Shown here in pieces: positions 1-8,394 of a stretch of DNA of 64,000 nucleotides. Positions within the stretch are counted from its first letter, which is position 1. Each line of letters begins with the position of its first letter. Position numbers and translations under genes: made by a program. The stretch is taken from positions 5,948,567 to 6,012,566 of the forward strand of contig NZ_CP037423.1 in NCBI RefSeq assembly GCF_007754155.1. The letters are read 5' to 3'. The stretch comes from Stieleria neptunia (GTDB lineage: Bacteria > Planctomycetota > Planctomycetia > Pirellulales > Pirellulaceae). A model generated the notes under the pieces. The model had not been told where the DNA came from, searched no databases, and saw only the letters and a program-made list of their open reading frames with translations.

Positions 1-19
1 TCCAAGCGTCTCGATGCGT

Positions 20-1237
20 CTACGCGACCAGGTTGGCATCACGCACCTCTGTCCAAAACGCAAACAGTTGGGACGTCAGGTCATGATCGCGACGAATCAC
101 TCGATGCGAATGGCCGCTCATCAACCGCGGATTCACGCTGGGATCGGCGACGCAAACCGCAATGTCGCCACGATGGTCCGAAGCGATCGTGATCGAAGCA
201 TGCTGTCGAGACGGATTCGGATAGCATGGGTCGCCAGCACCTTCCGGCGGCACGTCTGCCAGCGCATCCATCATCTGCACCCATCCTTCCCAGCCTCGTC
301 GAACGTGAAAGCAACGCTGTCCAAGATGCACCCGTAACGGAACCGCTGACCGATGCAAGTTGGCCAGCACACTGGCAGCGACTCGAATGCGATCGGCCAA
401 TGGATCACGATTGGAGGACCCTGCTACGTCGACGGTCACTTCCACACTCGGGCACTGCGGGCCACTTCGTTCGGTCACCACCAACGCGCCCGACCGCGCC
501 GTGGCGACCCAATTGACTTGTCGCAAACAATCCCCGTGACGGTATTCCCGCACGCCGATGAAATCGCCTGTTCGACCCGTTCGGTTGCCTTCCCCGGATT
601 CCGCGGCTCGCCGACCCGTCATCGCGGTCTGCCCCGCAATCGGAAACACTTTGGGCCAGACGGTGACCGATGCGACGTCTTGCATCTTGCGTTTGGCCGT
701 CCAAATCCCGAAGGGAAACGAACACGTCAATATCGCATCGCCGTCGGGATAGCGGCCGCGCAATACGGGCTGGACCGAAAAACGATAATTCGAAATGGCC
801 CAGGCACGAACGAAGGCCAGCGCGACGGTGGGAGTGGCGGCGTGGTCGCTCTGTTCACGCTTGCGATCCAAAAAGCCCTCGACCGCCAATCCCCAGACGG
901 GAAGCGGCAACCGGTTTCGCACGGCCAGCTGCAATTCGCATCGATCGCCTTCATGAACCTGTACGCTACTAGACGTCACGCGGCAGTTCACCGCACGAAC
1001 CGCAACGGCCGGCCATACCATCCCGACGGCGATTACCGATGCGAGTGATGCGGCCAGCGTCCAGCCGATCGGCGCCAGATAAAGACCGACGATCACGCTC
1101 ACGACGGTGCCCAGCACGAACCAACCGACGGGTTCTTTCAGCCAATAAACGAAACGATTGGCCCACGGGCAAAAGTCGGTTGTCAACAATCGTGACCACC
1201 AACCCCGCTCCGACGGCCCAGCATGGACCATAGCCAT
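20..1237 (-). CDS. DUF58 domain-containing protein
   Basis: A 405-residue protein with two hydrophobic segments near the N terminus (around residues 30-80) and a cytosolic or periplasmic DUF58 region behind them. The family hallmark, a GVREYR-GD-R-VNW-ATAR-like block followed by a V-VTVDVA strand, is present in the second half. DUF58 proteins usually sit in operons with MoxR ATPases and VWA proteins and are thought to help assemble or regulate membrane complexes; no such partner is visible here, so it may lie beyond the left edge. The ORF extends 52 codons further upstream, but that extension has no hydrophobic or conserved character. I chose ATG 1237; ATG 1231 is equally possible. Family assignment is firm, start and role are not. 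Confidence 0.85.
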   Translation of the reverse strand: MAMVHAGPSERGWWSRLLTTDFCPWANRFVYWLKEPVGWFVLGTVVSVIVGLYLAPIGWTLAASLASVIAVGMVWPAVAVRAVNCRVTSSSVQVHEGDRCELQLAVRNRLPLPVWGLAVEGFLDRKREQSDHAATPTVALAFVRAWAISNYRFSVQPVLRGRYPDGDAILTCSFPFGIWTAKRKMQDVASVTVWPKVFPIAGQTAMTGRRAAESGEGNRTGRTGDFIGVREYRHGDCLRQVNWVATARSGALVVTERSGPQCPSVEVTVDVAGSSNRDPLADRIRVAASVLANLHRSAVPLRVHLGQRCFHVRRGWEGWVQMMDALADVPPEGAGDPCYPNPSRQHASITIASDHRGDIAVCVADPSVNPRLMSGHSHRVIRRDHDLTSQLFAFWTEVRDANLVA

Positions 1238-1647
1238 GGAGACATACCTAGGATGAAAGAGGACTGAATCGAGACTGAATCTATGTCTTGTTGAAAGTAC
1301 AGGCCACGTCTGCACCAAGGTCCGCCTTGTTGCAGCGCTGCAACGAATCACGCGCGCCGGCGTGTAACTCTCATTCGCTCGCCGCCGCGACAACGGTGAT
1401 CAAAAGGGCTTCGTACGGAACGCACGCATTGCACGACACGGTTTGGTCGGACCGGGCGCCGTAAAATGACGCGCGCCCGCACGAAGCTGGCTTGGTTGAC
1501 TCATTGATTCGCAACGCTCCCGGATCGGTGCAAACCGACTAACAGGGCCAACAGGCCGGATCAGGTCTCGATACTGAATCGGCGCAGCGGTAGCCGGCAC
1601 GTTTCCTATTCGAACTGCATTCCGGGTGTGGGACGCGAACGAGACGT
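1238..1647. other. intergenic stretch, no gene seen
   Basis: About 410 bases between the start of the DUF58 gene and the end of the Cys-rich gene. A 66-codon minus-strand frame at 1400-1600 lacks any recognisable domain or ribosome binding site and I do not believe it. Any promoter for the DUF58 gene should lie near the left end of this stretch. Confidence 0.5.
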
Positions 1648-2052
1648 CTAGAGAATTGCTTCGCAGGGGGGACCACGCAGCGGTGGCATGAAAACGAAGC
1701 GGGCGACGTCGACGTTGGACCGAGAGCGGCCAGGCATCGGGTGCACGGCATCACAGACGACCAACGCGGTGACGCCGGCAATCGAACCGCAAGGAGCAGC
1801 CAGCGATTGGCAGACCGCACACGAATCGGAATCGTGTGCGGGCACGGATTCATTCGGCCGCTCGCTTTCCGAAGCGTCGTTCGATGCCGTCTCGCAATGA
1901 TGCAAATGACAGCTACAAGAATGCCCCGTCGGCGTCTCGACGGCAGCGTGATGGCCATCGCAGGTGGCAACATGCAACCAGCCCGGTGCGTGCCCGAGAG
2001 CGAGCACAACGCACAGAATGATCGTCGAAAGAGACCGGACCCGCGAAGCCAT
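1648..2052 (-). CDS. secreted Cys/His-rich small protein, DUF2946-like (paralog 1)
   Basis: A 134-residue protein with an N-terminal signal-type hydrophobic segment (residues 7-25). It then carries a WLHVATCDG block (25-33), a Cys/His cluster HSCSCHLHHC (44-53), a DSCAVCQSLAAPCG block (77-89) and a C-terminal RGPP. The same four blocks occur in order in the protein at 7954-8394, so the two are paralogs. The pattern of paired Cys and His and the RGPP ending resemble DUF2946-type exported proteins, often found near metal transport genes. Metal binding in the envelope is my inference. The frame can also start at TTG 2061; ATG 2052 was preferred. Confidence 0.7.
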   Translation of the reverse strand: MASRVRSLSTIILCVVLALGHAPGWLHVATCDGHHAAVETPTGHSCSCHLHHCETASNDASESERPNESVPAHDSDSCAVCQSLAAPCGSIAGVTALVVCDAVHPMPGRSRSNVDVARFVFMPPLRGPPCEAIL

Positions 2053-2273
2053 CAAAGACAATTGGATTTGTGTTTATCGTTTAGACAGCGGTCCGACCAA
2101 AGACTCTCTGCAATACGGTGACGCGAACACGCCGGTTCGTCAAGTTTAAAAAAAAGATTGTCACGCTCAGCAGGAGCCGCCACCTTCGGGCGAAGCAGCC
2201 AATCGCGACATCATCCCTACCGTTTGCGATACAATGCCGCCGTACCGACGCAACATTCAGAGGTAACAGCGAA

Positions 2274-3200
2274 ATGGTCCGGCGGATTCTGTTCGTTTCA
2301 ATGGTGATCGTGGCCTCGTTGTCCGTTTGTAATCAAACGCGACTGTTTGCGCAGGATGGCAAGCACAACGTCCCACTCTCTGCGGCTTCCACCGACCAGT
2401 GGAAAATTCGCTGGGATCGGTCCGACGATTTTGATGGCGATGACGTTGATTGGCGAAAATGGAACAAGTCGCCCGAGAATTTTGGCGCCTGGGTCTGGGA
2501 CAACGAGAGCAATGTCGCGGTGTCAAACGGGATTCTCCAGATCACGATGCGACGGCTGCCGACACCCGTCGTCAAGGGACGCCGACCGCCAACGCCGTAT
2601 ACATCCGGCATGTTGAAGTCGCATGTCACAGGAACCTATGGATACTACGAGGCACGTGTCAAAGCGGCTGCACTGTTTCCCGGCGTGTGTCCCTCCTTTT
2701 GGCTGTACAGTAAGATCGACGATTCGATCGTTGCCGTGGGGGAAACCCGATACAGCGAAGTCGACATCGTCGAGCTAACGCAGCGAGGCGATCGTGTTCC
2801 AGGCAACGAACGCATTGCGGACTGCAACTTGCACGCGATTTTATCCAACGGCAAACCGGGGATCGGCGGCCGCGATTGGCGTCGACCAAACGATCAATGC
2901 TACAAGGACGCGCAAGCCAATGAGCTGCGACTACCGTTTGATCCGCGCGACGACTTTCATACCTACGGCTGCGAAGTGACTCCAGAGACGGTTACCTGGT
3001 TCATTGACGGCAAAGCGATCGGCCAGAAACCAAATCGTTACTGGCACCGCGAGATGAACGTCGCCCTTTCACTCGGGCTCCGTCCGCCCTATTCGACGTA
3101 CACGGTCAAGGGCTTCGTCCCCTCGGATGTCGAAGTCGACGATGAGTTCCCCACCACGATGGAAGTCGATTACGTTCGTGTCTGGGAACGTGTGAAGTAG
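2274..3200 (+). CDS. secreted glycoside hydrolase family 16 protein
   Basis: A 308-residue exported beta-glucanase-type enzyme. The catalytic signature E-V-D-I-V-E is at residues 162-167: E162 as nucleophile, D164 as helper, E167 as acid/base. The N-terminal part has the typical FDG-D-W-KW opening, and a YG-YEARVK strand precedes the active site. A signal peptide ends near residue 26 (SMVIVASLSVC...LFAQ). The open frame runs 52 codons further upstream, but ATG 2274 has an AGAGG ribosome site about ten bases ahead and begins the signal peptide. GH16 enzymes cleave or transglycosylate beta-1,3/1,4-glucans, agars or carrageenans; the substrate cannot be told from sequence alone. In a marine planctomycete it probably serves algal polysaccharide use. 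Confidence 0.92.
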   Translation: MVRRILFVSMVIVASLSVCNQTRLFAQDGKHNVPLSAASTDQWKIRWDRSDDFDGDDVDWRKWNKSPENFGAWVWDNESNVAVSNGILQITMRRLPTPVVKGRRPPTPYTSGMLKSHVTGTYGYYEARVKAAALFPGVCPSFWLYSKIDDSIVAVGETRYSEVDIVELTQRGDRVPGNERIADCNLHAILSNGKPGIGGRDWRRPNDQCYKDAQANELRLPFDPRDDFHTYGCEVTPETVTWFIDGKAIGQKPNRYWHREMNVALSLGLRPPYSTYTVKGFVPSDVEVDDEFPTTMEVDYVRVWERVK

Positions 3201-3260
3201 CGATTTCTGGTGCCAGATGATGGACAAAGCGATTCATGGAGAAGACGAGTCGCTGGTTTC

Positions 3261-3280
3261 GACGGCCTGGAAAGGCCGTC
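3261..3280. repeat. GGAA-loop hairpin repeat
   Basis: Perfect 8-bp stem GACGGCCT/AGGCCGTC with loop GGAA, followed by GTAC. It lies between the convergent ends of the GH16 gene and the MerC gene, so it could also work as a bidirectional terminator. Related hairpins occur at several other intergenic sites in the window. Confidence 0.75.
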
Positions 3281-3373
3281 GTACTTTCTCGAACCTCCAG
3301 CGCGTTCGGCTCACACGATTACACCGCAACTTTTCTGCTGACAGGCTTCAACCGTCCGATTGGCGATCTGGTC

Positions 3374-4033
3374 CTAACCGGACGACTCCGGTTTGTCGCA
3401 GCAACCGCACAGGCAACCGTAGCGCCGATTGAGCAGGTGGGCGATCACGAGCACGATTCCGCCCAGGGGCGTCATCCATGGGACGATTCGTGCGACCCAC
3501 GGGGACTGAATCGGCAAGGCGGCGACGTTGACACCGGCAAGCACAGGTTTCGGCCCGACCGCAGCGGTTTCGCTCGCACAGTGGGGACAGCAGTCGTCGG
3601 TGCACACTTCTGTGGTGGCGGAATCAAGTACCTTACCCGACTCGTCGAGCGTGCCCGCGGGGATCGATGCCGCACCGCTCTCGCATGCGGCGCAGCACTC
3701 TCCGGCGAAACCAAACGCCGCGATTGAAATCACCATCAAGCCGACACTGCCGATGATCACCGGGGTCAAGCGTCCGTGTTGACGCAGCCCTGGAATGAAA
3801 GCGGTCAGTGCGATGGCAAAGCAACCGCCGGCCATCCATTTGTGGAACGCCTCGTCGGCCAAGAAACTCAGTCCGAGAGCGGGCAAATAAGCGATCACCA
3901 GCGGCATCGCGGCACAATGAATCGCACACCCGATCGACGCGACCATTCCGGCCCAGTCGCTCCAGCCCGATCGAACGCTTTGCTCGGTCGGCCCCGCCGA
4001 GATGACTTCGATCACAGATAACTCGCGGCTCAC
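3374..4033 (-). CDS. MerC-domain membrane protein
   Basis: A 219-residue protein with four to five hydrophobic segments and the MerC hallmark GCAIHCAAMP (Cys-x3-His-Cys-x3-Pro) in the first of them, around residues 35-45. A Cys-rich loop follows (ECCAACESG and CTDDCCPHC), and the C terminus ends CLCGCCDKP. MerC proteins import mercuric ion in mer operons, but in planctomycetes and marine bacteria MerC-domain proteins occur without mer genes and may handle other soft metals. No MerR or MerA gene is near. The start is GTG 4033 with AGAGG seven to eight bases upstream. It ends tail to tail with the GH16 gene. The extra Cys pairs suggest metal binding; the metal is unknown. Confidence 0.82.
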   Translation of the reverse strand: MSRELSVIEVISAGPTEQSVRSGWSDWAGMVASIGCAIHCAAMPLVIAYLPALGLSFLADEAFHKWMAGGCFAIALTAFIPGLRQHGRLTPVIIGSVGLMVISIAAFGFAGECCAACESGAASIPAGTLDESGKVLDSATTEVCTDDCCPHCASETAAVGPKPVLAGVNVAALPIQSPWVARIVPWMTPLGGIVLVIAHLLNRRYGCLCGCCDKPESSG

Positions 4034-4404
4034 TGGTAATCCTCTCTAAAATCAATTTTTCCGTATTCACGGCAGTTTCCCCCGCCAGCGAAGGAACCGC
4101 AACCATCGCAGGTCTCATCCGAGTGGCGCATCGATGACGAAAATCACCACGTCACACCGTGCGGTTACCTCGACTTGCGAAAAACTAACGCACCTGCAAC
4201 CGGTTTGCAAGTGCCAGTCGGCTTGGTTTTTTGTCGGGATTGAAGAAATCGCCAAAGACGATGTTTTCAGGGGAAAGGTTTGGTTTCAACGCGATCTCCG
4301 TAGGCTTCTCCGTTGCATCGCAGCCAAATGCTTAGGCATCAAGCTGCAGCGGAAGTCGTCAAGACTTTCGGTGGTTCACCATTGATTCAGCAGATTTCGA
4401 TAAA
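4034..4404. other. intergenic stretch, no gene seen
   Basis: About 370 bases upstream of the MerC gene. It should hold the MerC promoter. I see no conserved frame, strong palindrome or RNA. Confidence 0.4.
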
Positions 4405-4617
4405 TCAACAAGCCGTCGACGAGTTCCGCGACAACTGCACGCCATCGTTTGCAAGGTTCAGATCGACGTGTTCAGTCGCCAACATCGCTTGCAGACTGGC
4501 AACCAAAGGCATTCTTTTCTCAAGCGTTTCGATGCGGTGGGCGTGCTTGCGCCGGGCACGTCGATCTTGCTTGGCCAGCTTCTTGCGACGCAGTGAATGA
4601 CGAAGTGCGTGAAACAT
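4405..4617 (-). CDS. small basic protein with LEPR-XLL-like N terminus, possible remnant
   Basis: A 70-codon frame beginning MFHALRHSLRRKK, very rich in Arg/Lys for the first 35 residues. It continues with R-IETLEKRMPLVA, which resembles the LEPR-XLL motif that opens many large exported planctomycete proteins (basic run, then L-E-x-R-x-x-L). Real LEPR-XLL proteins run for hundreds to thousands of residues; this one stops about 30 residues later, so it may be the remaining 5' end of a lost surface-protein gene. A weak AAGG lies about ten bases before ATG 4617. It is isolated between two long gene-free stretches. Alternative: a chance frame. Confidence 0.35.
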   Translation of the reverse strand: MFHALRHSLRRKKLAKQDRRARRKHAHRIETLEKRMPLVASLQAMLATEHVDLNLANDGVQLSRNSSTAC

Positions 4618-5096
4618 ATAGACAACCTTGGTGATGACGCTTCGTTGATGGAACAGCGGTTGAGAACAGAAAGCTCGCTGCGGGCGTTTGCCCACGGCCC
4701 TAGACGCGGGTGCGCAGGGAATGCAGGTGCATATCAAGCGCGATTGTAAGGTGGCGGTTAAGTACGTCAATCCGACATGCAAGGGAATTGCATCTGGGGG
4801 TCGGAAAAAGAAATGCCGGCTCGCGCTCGTAGTCCGGCGCTACTCTTTTTGGGTAGTGGATCTTGTTTAATATCTTTCTGCTCGAGATCTTCCGGAAGAT
4901 CCACCACGCCATGTCACGGTGCAGACTTCAGCAGCTGGCGGAAGGGCCTGTTGACAAGGCGTTTTCGCGACAACTTGCTTCGTGCCAATCGACGCTCACC
5001 CCATCATTCTGCCCCGAATCATTCTGCCATCCCCCCCTTGATTTGTGCCGGGTACCACAGACCGCACCCGCCCCAACCCCACGGCCAGTCGGTGAC
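4618..5096. other. intergenic stretch, no gene seen
   Basis: About 480 bases between the small basic gene and the end of the lipoprotein gene. Short overlapping frames on both strands show no conserved pattern. No repeat from the hairpin family is seen here. Confidence 0.4.
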
Positions 5097-5594
5097 TTAT
5101 TGCTTTTCCATGATTTGCGTCGAATAAATCTCAACTGCCGTCAACCAACCGCTTTCGGTCGCTGCCTCGCGATAGGTGAATTGCCAATCGCCAACTTGAC
5201 CAATGTGGCTGGCGCCGCGCTCGACGGTCAACCGCGGTGCGTTGTCCGCTGGCACTTCACTGGCCCCCGATAAACTGGCCGCTACTAGGTTGGCGAGCGC
5301 CGAGTCGGGGAACGGCGTCCCTACCGGTCGCTTTCCGCGTCTCGATCGATGTGCCGTCCTCGATGCTCGATCGACCGGCAGCGGCAATGGCTTCGAGCTT
5401 ACGATCAGACACAGCGACGAAGCCCCCGCTGACTCTGTCCCACCAATCACCTCGCAATCCTTCGGAAATGATACCGACAGGACCTGCTCAAGTCGTTCAA
5501 GCGTCGGCGGTGGTAATGGATCCGAGTCGCAACCGGGCAACATCAGCAGCGTCGCGCCCCACACGAACGCCACAACAATCCGTTTGTCCTTCAT
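5097..5594 (-). CDS. small lipoprotein co-translated with the DUF1559 gene
   Basis: A 165-residue protein with a lipoprotein signal: MKDKRI, a hydrophobic stretch and the lipobox LMLPGC, with Cys at residue 22. It should be acylated and anchored in a membrane. No known domain is recognised in the rest, which has only short hydrophobic strands. The start ATG 5594 overlaps the stop of the DUF1559 gene by the four bases ATGA, which argues for translational coupling. Small lipoproteins often follow DUF1559 genes in planctomycetes, and a shared role at the cell surface is my inference. The open frame continues upstream inside the DUF1559 gene, but only this start gives the lipobox. Confidence 0.75.
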   Translation of the reverse strand: MKDKRIVVAFVWGATLLMLPGCDSDPLPPPTLERLEQVLSVSFPKDCEVIGGTESAGASSLCLIVSSKPLPLPVDRASRTAHRSRRGKRPVGTPFPDSALANLVAASLSGASEVPADNAPRLTVERGASHIGQVGDWQFTYREAATESGWLTAVEIYSTQIMEKQ

Positions 5595-6724
5595 TCCAGA
5601 TTCGCGAGAACCTCGCCCCCATTGCCGCTGCCCATCGCCCACCAGAGCTGCAAATCAGTTGATTCCGAGCGAAAGCTGACACTCCCGTCGGCCATCATCA
5701 CATGCACACCGCCGACATGGTAGCTTCCCGGCGTGACCAAGTTGTTCCCGATGCTTTCACCTCCATAGGTATGACAGTTTCGATCACCAATCGGCATGAC
5801 GTGCATGTAGGTATTGGCTGCAAACGTCCAGCCACTGATCCAGGAATGCCCATGCTTCTCCACGAAACTCGGATCGCCGTGGGTCACGGAGCCACAATAG
5901 GGAACCCAGCGATCAAGTGACCGTGCACGAATGGAGCTTCCGCAGAAGGACTGCATGTTCTCATCGACCTCTCCGGAGACGTAGCTGCCACCGAATGGAC
6001 TCTGCACGACAAAGATCACGCTGATTTTCCGTTCCGCAATCGCGGCGGTGTTGGACAGTCCATCGGTGATATCTCGAAACTTGACCTTGGGGACGTGCCA
6101 AGCGTGTGGCTGTGATGGATTGAACAACCCAAAGACACCGTTTTGCCGTTCCAGTGGTGGACGACTATCCCCGGGCCAGGACGAGAGTATCGGCCAGCCC
6201 ACATTGGCGGCATAGCTTCCGGGGGCAAGCTGCTCGCCGTCGTCGTGAACCTGCACCACACCCGCTGGATCCGATGGACAAAGGTACGTGTCGACGAGTG
6301 TTCTGGCGGCCTCCGCATTGGGATGATCCGGAGCGATGTCGTAGTCGAGGTAGTCGCTGCTATGGGTGTAATTGCAGTGGTTCGAAAGCGACCGGTTGAA
6401 GTCAATCTTGTCGTACAGATTGCCTTGTTCAACGAACGGCAACACCATTGCAAGCCAGCTGTAGAACCCACTGCCACAGTTGCCGGCGGACGAGTCAGGA
6501 CCGGTCGTCGTTGTTGGAATGCAGCGATGCATGCCATGGTAATTGTGAACGGCGATACCGATCTGCTTCATGTTGTTGCTGCACTGAGTCCGCCGCGCCG
6601 CCTCGCGCGCCGTCTGAACGGCGGGCAACAGCAATGCGACCAGGATGCCGATGATGGCGATCACGACGAGCAACTCGAGCAACGTGAAAGCGCTGCGTGA
6701 TGCACGCAAAGGGTGAGAGTTCAT
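5591..6724 (-). CDS. DUF1559 prepilin-like exported protein
   Basis: A 377-residue protein with a type IV prepilin-like N terminus (SAFTLLELLVVIAIIGIL), cleaved before or after the Phe by prepilin peptidase. The conserved DUF1559 start VQTAREAARRTQC-NNMKQIG-A-HNYH follows directly. The C terminus carries the usual H-GGVHV-MADGSV-F block. Planctomycetes hold many copies of this family; they are thought to form pseudopilin-like cell-surface material, with function unproven. ATG 6724 has AAGGAC upstream, and the ten-codon extension to 6754 is not needed. It is the middle gene of a three-gene operon, 34 bases behind the PEP-CTERM gene and overlapping the lipoprotein gene. Confidence 0.93.
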   Translation of the reverse strand: MNSHPLRASRSAFTLLELLVVIAIIGILVALLLPAVQTAREAARRTQCSNNMKQIGIAVHNYHGMHRCIPTTTTGPDSSAGNCGSGFYSWLAMVLPFVEQGNLYDKIDFNRSLSNHCNYTHSSDYLDYDIAPDHPNAEAARTLVDTYLCPSDPAGVVQVHDDGEQLAPGSYAANVGWPILSSWPGDSRPPLERQNGVFGLFNPSQPHAWHVPKVKFRDITDGLSNTAAIAERKISVIFVVQSPFGGSYVSGEVDENMQSFCGSSIRARSLDRWVPYCGSVTHGDPSFVEKHGHSWISGWTFAANTYMHVMPIGDRNCHTYGGESIGNNLVTPGSYHVGGVHVMMADGSVSFRSESTDLQLWWAMGSGNGGEVLANLE

Positions 6725-6758
6725 CTCAATAGTCCTTGTTCCGTTGGTGGGCACGTAC

Positions 6759-7517
6759 TTAGCGACGACGGCGCCGCACGAGGAAGCCGGTCGTGACGAA
6801 TGCGATTGCAGCGAAGCTGCTCGGCTCGGGGATTGCGGTCACATTCCCGACGACAAATCGGAACGTCTCCGTGTCGCTGACGAATCCACCTGGCAAGCTT
6901 CCGTTGTACGCGGTCGCAGTGAGTTCGATGTCATAGACACCTTGTTGCGTGAAGCCCCAGTTGTAGTGGTCGTGGCTTCCGACACTCGGGAGCGACAACG
7001 TATCGCCGGGGCCACCGATGATCCCGTCGCTGGTTTGCATGAACACGGACGGTGCAAACCCGCCTTGCCACAAGGCAAACTGACCGGGACCTGAAAACCC
7101 TGTCATTTCAAAACTCGCCGACGTAAACGGTGCCTCAAGCTCCTCGGTCGCAATCCCGAGAAATGGCATCCCTGCGGTGTTGCTTTGAGGCAAGATCCAG
7201 ACAGGGTCACCCGTGTTCAAACCCAAAAAGGAAATGGGACCGGGAGCGCCCCCGGGATACATCGCGGCATCATCAACGAGGACATAGGCATCACTCGGGT
7301 TGAACTCGATCCCTCCAACGCCACCCACTGGAGCGCCGTCCAGGATCGTATCTCCGCCAAAGTGAAAGTGCAGGTTTAGTTCGCCATCTTCGTAGGCCAG
7401 CCCGATGTCGGAATGTCCTGCCGAGTATTCCACGACGTCTGCGGATACATTCCCCGCTAGGGTGCAGGCCACGCCGATCAAGCAAATGCGAACTGATGTG
7501 ATGACAAGGTGATTCAT
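6759..7517 (-). CDS. choice-of-anchor M domain protein with PEP-CTERM signal
   Basis: A 252-residue exported protein. A signal peptide ends near residue 26 (VSADV). The middle holds the surface-anchored-protein pattern H-HYNWGFTQ-GVYDIELTA around residues 180-205, matching the choice-of-anchor M family, which appears with different anchoring tails in different phyla. The C terminus is a PEP-CTERM tail: IPEPSS, a hydrophobic helix and RRRRR. PEP-CTERM proteins are processed by an exosortase (none in this window) and usually end up in extracellular polymer. GGAG lies nine to twelve bases before ATG 7517. It heads the operon with the DUF1559 and lipoprotein genes. Confidence 0.88.
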   Translation of the reverse strand: MNHLVITSVRICLIGVACTLAGNVSADVVEYSAGHSDIGLAYEDGELNLHFHFGGDTILDGAPVGGVGGIEFNPSDAYVLVDDAAMYPGGAPGPISFLGLNTGDPVWILPQSNTAGMPFLGIATEELEAPFTSASFEMTGFSGPGQFALWQGGFAPSVFMQTSDGIIGGPGDTLSLPSVGSHDHYNWGFTQQGVYDIELTATAYNGSLPGGFVSDTETFRFVVGNVTAIPEPSSFAAIAFVTTGFLVRRRRR

Positions 7518-7727
7518 CTCTTACTCCAAAAGAAAACGGATTCAATGTATGATTTGGCCGCTCGTTCATTCGTTGCGCAGCAGCGACCGAAAACCGCGCA
7601 GTGCCATACGGTCATTCAAACCAAAGCCAAATGGCACAGGACAGGCACAACCAAACAGGATGCAGCACCCGTTGGTGTCTAGCCTTTAGAGACCGTCCAG
7701 CTTAAGACGGTCGCTTTTCTGATGTAC

Positions 7728-7747
7728 GATGGCCCTTCCGGGCCGTC
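7728..7747. repeat. GGAA-loop hairpin repeat
   Basis: Stem GATGGCCC/GGGCCGTC (8 bp with one T-G wobble) and loop TTCC, which reads GACGGCCC-GGAA on the other strand. Same architecture as the copy at 3261. Confidence 0.7.
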
Positions 7748-7765
7748 GCCCGTGGGGCTCTGCGC

Positions 7766-7785
7766 GACGACCTAGAAAGGACGTC
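7766..7785. repeat. AGAA-loop hairpin repeat
   Basis: Arms GACGACCT and AGGACGTC pair at seven of eight positions (A-A mismatch) around loop AGAA. It is followed by GTAC as at 3281, which marks it as the same repeat family. Confidence 0.65.
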
Positions 7786-7953
7786 GTACACCCCTCCGCC
7801 GACCACCTCTCACCCGCTCGGTCAAATCATTTAGATTTGTCGCGTTTCGCGCTAGCCCTAAGCTGGACGGTCTCTTTGGGCGATTCCGCGTCGTTGCGAC
7901 GCAACGACACCGGGCGGCTAAAGCCTGCACACCAACACGGATGCCCGTGCCAT

Positions 7954-8394
7954 TCAACCCAGAGGTGTCTTGCACGCCGTGGCAGGCGGACCTCGGGGAC
8001 GAGAAATCGAGAGGGGTGTCGATTCAGCAGGGAGTGAAGAAACGATCTGCAGAACGCAAAGGCATCGACAATCGCATGAAGCCGACTGGACGTTCCACGC
8101 GACGCCATTTGGCGCCGACAATTTCTGACAGATCGCACAAGAATCTGGGCAACCACCTTTTGGGCAATCGCTGGCATCCAGTTCGGGGGAATCATCACGG
8201 ATTCCAGACGCATCGCAGTGGCCAGTGGAGCAATGGCAGCAACCACGAGCTGGTTCGGCCGATGCGGTTTCGATGCCCACCCCGGCATGACCTCGACCGT
8301 CGCATCCGGCGACATGCATCCACGCCGGAATTTGACTGATGCTCACAAGAGCACAAATCAAGGTTGCGACGATGGACCGGAACGGGGAAGTCAT
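7954..8394 (-). CDS. secreted Cys/His-rich small protein, DUF2946-like (paralog 2)
   Basis: A 146-residue exported protein. A hydrophobic signal segment (8-25) is followed by WMHVAGCDG (25-33), a cluster GCCHCSTGHC (51-60), DSCAICQKLSAPNG (84-97), CDCRCLC (107-113) and RPRGPP near the end. Blocks and spacing match the protein at 1648-2052. It is transcribed away from the SmtB-type zinc sensor at 8759, with a perfect 17-base palindrome between the two. That layout makes it a likely target of that sensor. A role as envelope zinc- or soft-metal-binding protein is inference from Cys/His content and context. ATG 8394 begins the signal peptide; the upstream frame extension has no such character. 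Confidence 0.7.
   Translation of the reverse strand: MTSPFRSIVATLICALVSISQIPAWMHVAGCDGRGHAGVGIETASAEPARGCCHCSTGHCDASGIRDDSPELDASDCPKGGCPDSCAICQKLSAPNGVAWNVQSASCDCRCLCVLQIVSSLPAESTPLSISRPRGPPATACKTPLG

Larger units (their letters stand above)
7688..7875. mobile_element. MITE-like element bounded by 17-bp inverted repeats
   Basis: The 17 bases at 7688-7704 (AGAGACCGTCCAGCTTA) recur as an exact inverted copy at 7859-7875. Together they enclose 154 bases holding two further GGAA-type hairpins and no coding frame. Size, perfect ends and lack of coding capacity resemble a miniature inverted-repeat element or a compound REP cluster. No target-site duplication is obvious, so mobility is an inference. 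Confidence 0.45.
7518..7953. other. intergenic region filled with hairpins
   Basis: About 435 bases with no gene, between the start of the PEP-CTERM gene and the end of the Cys-rich gene. From 7688 to 7928 it is almost entirely made of stem-loops: GACCGTC/GACGGTC (7691-7712), the hairpins at 7728 and 7766, a perfect 8-bp stem GTCGTTGC/GCAACGAC with loop GAC (7890-7908), and GGCT-AA-AGCC (7916-7925). The promoter of the PEP-CTERM operon should lie at the left side. Confidence 0.6.

Noticed and set aside
1400..1600. 66-codon minus-strand frame
   Set aside because: No domain, no ribosome binding site, Arg/Pro-rich composition typical of chance frames in this GC-rich DNA.
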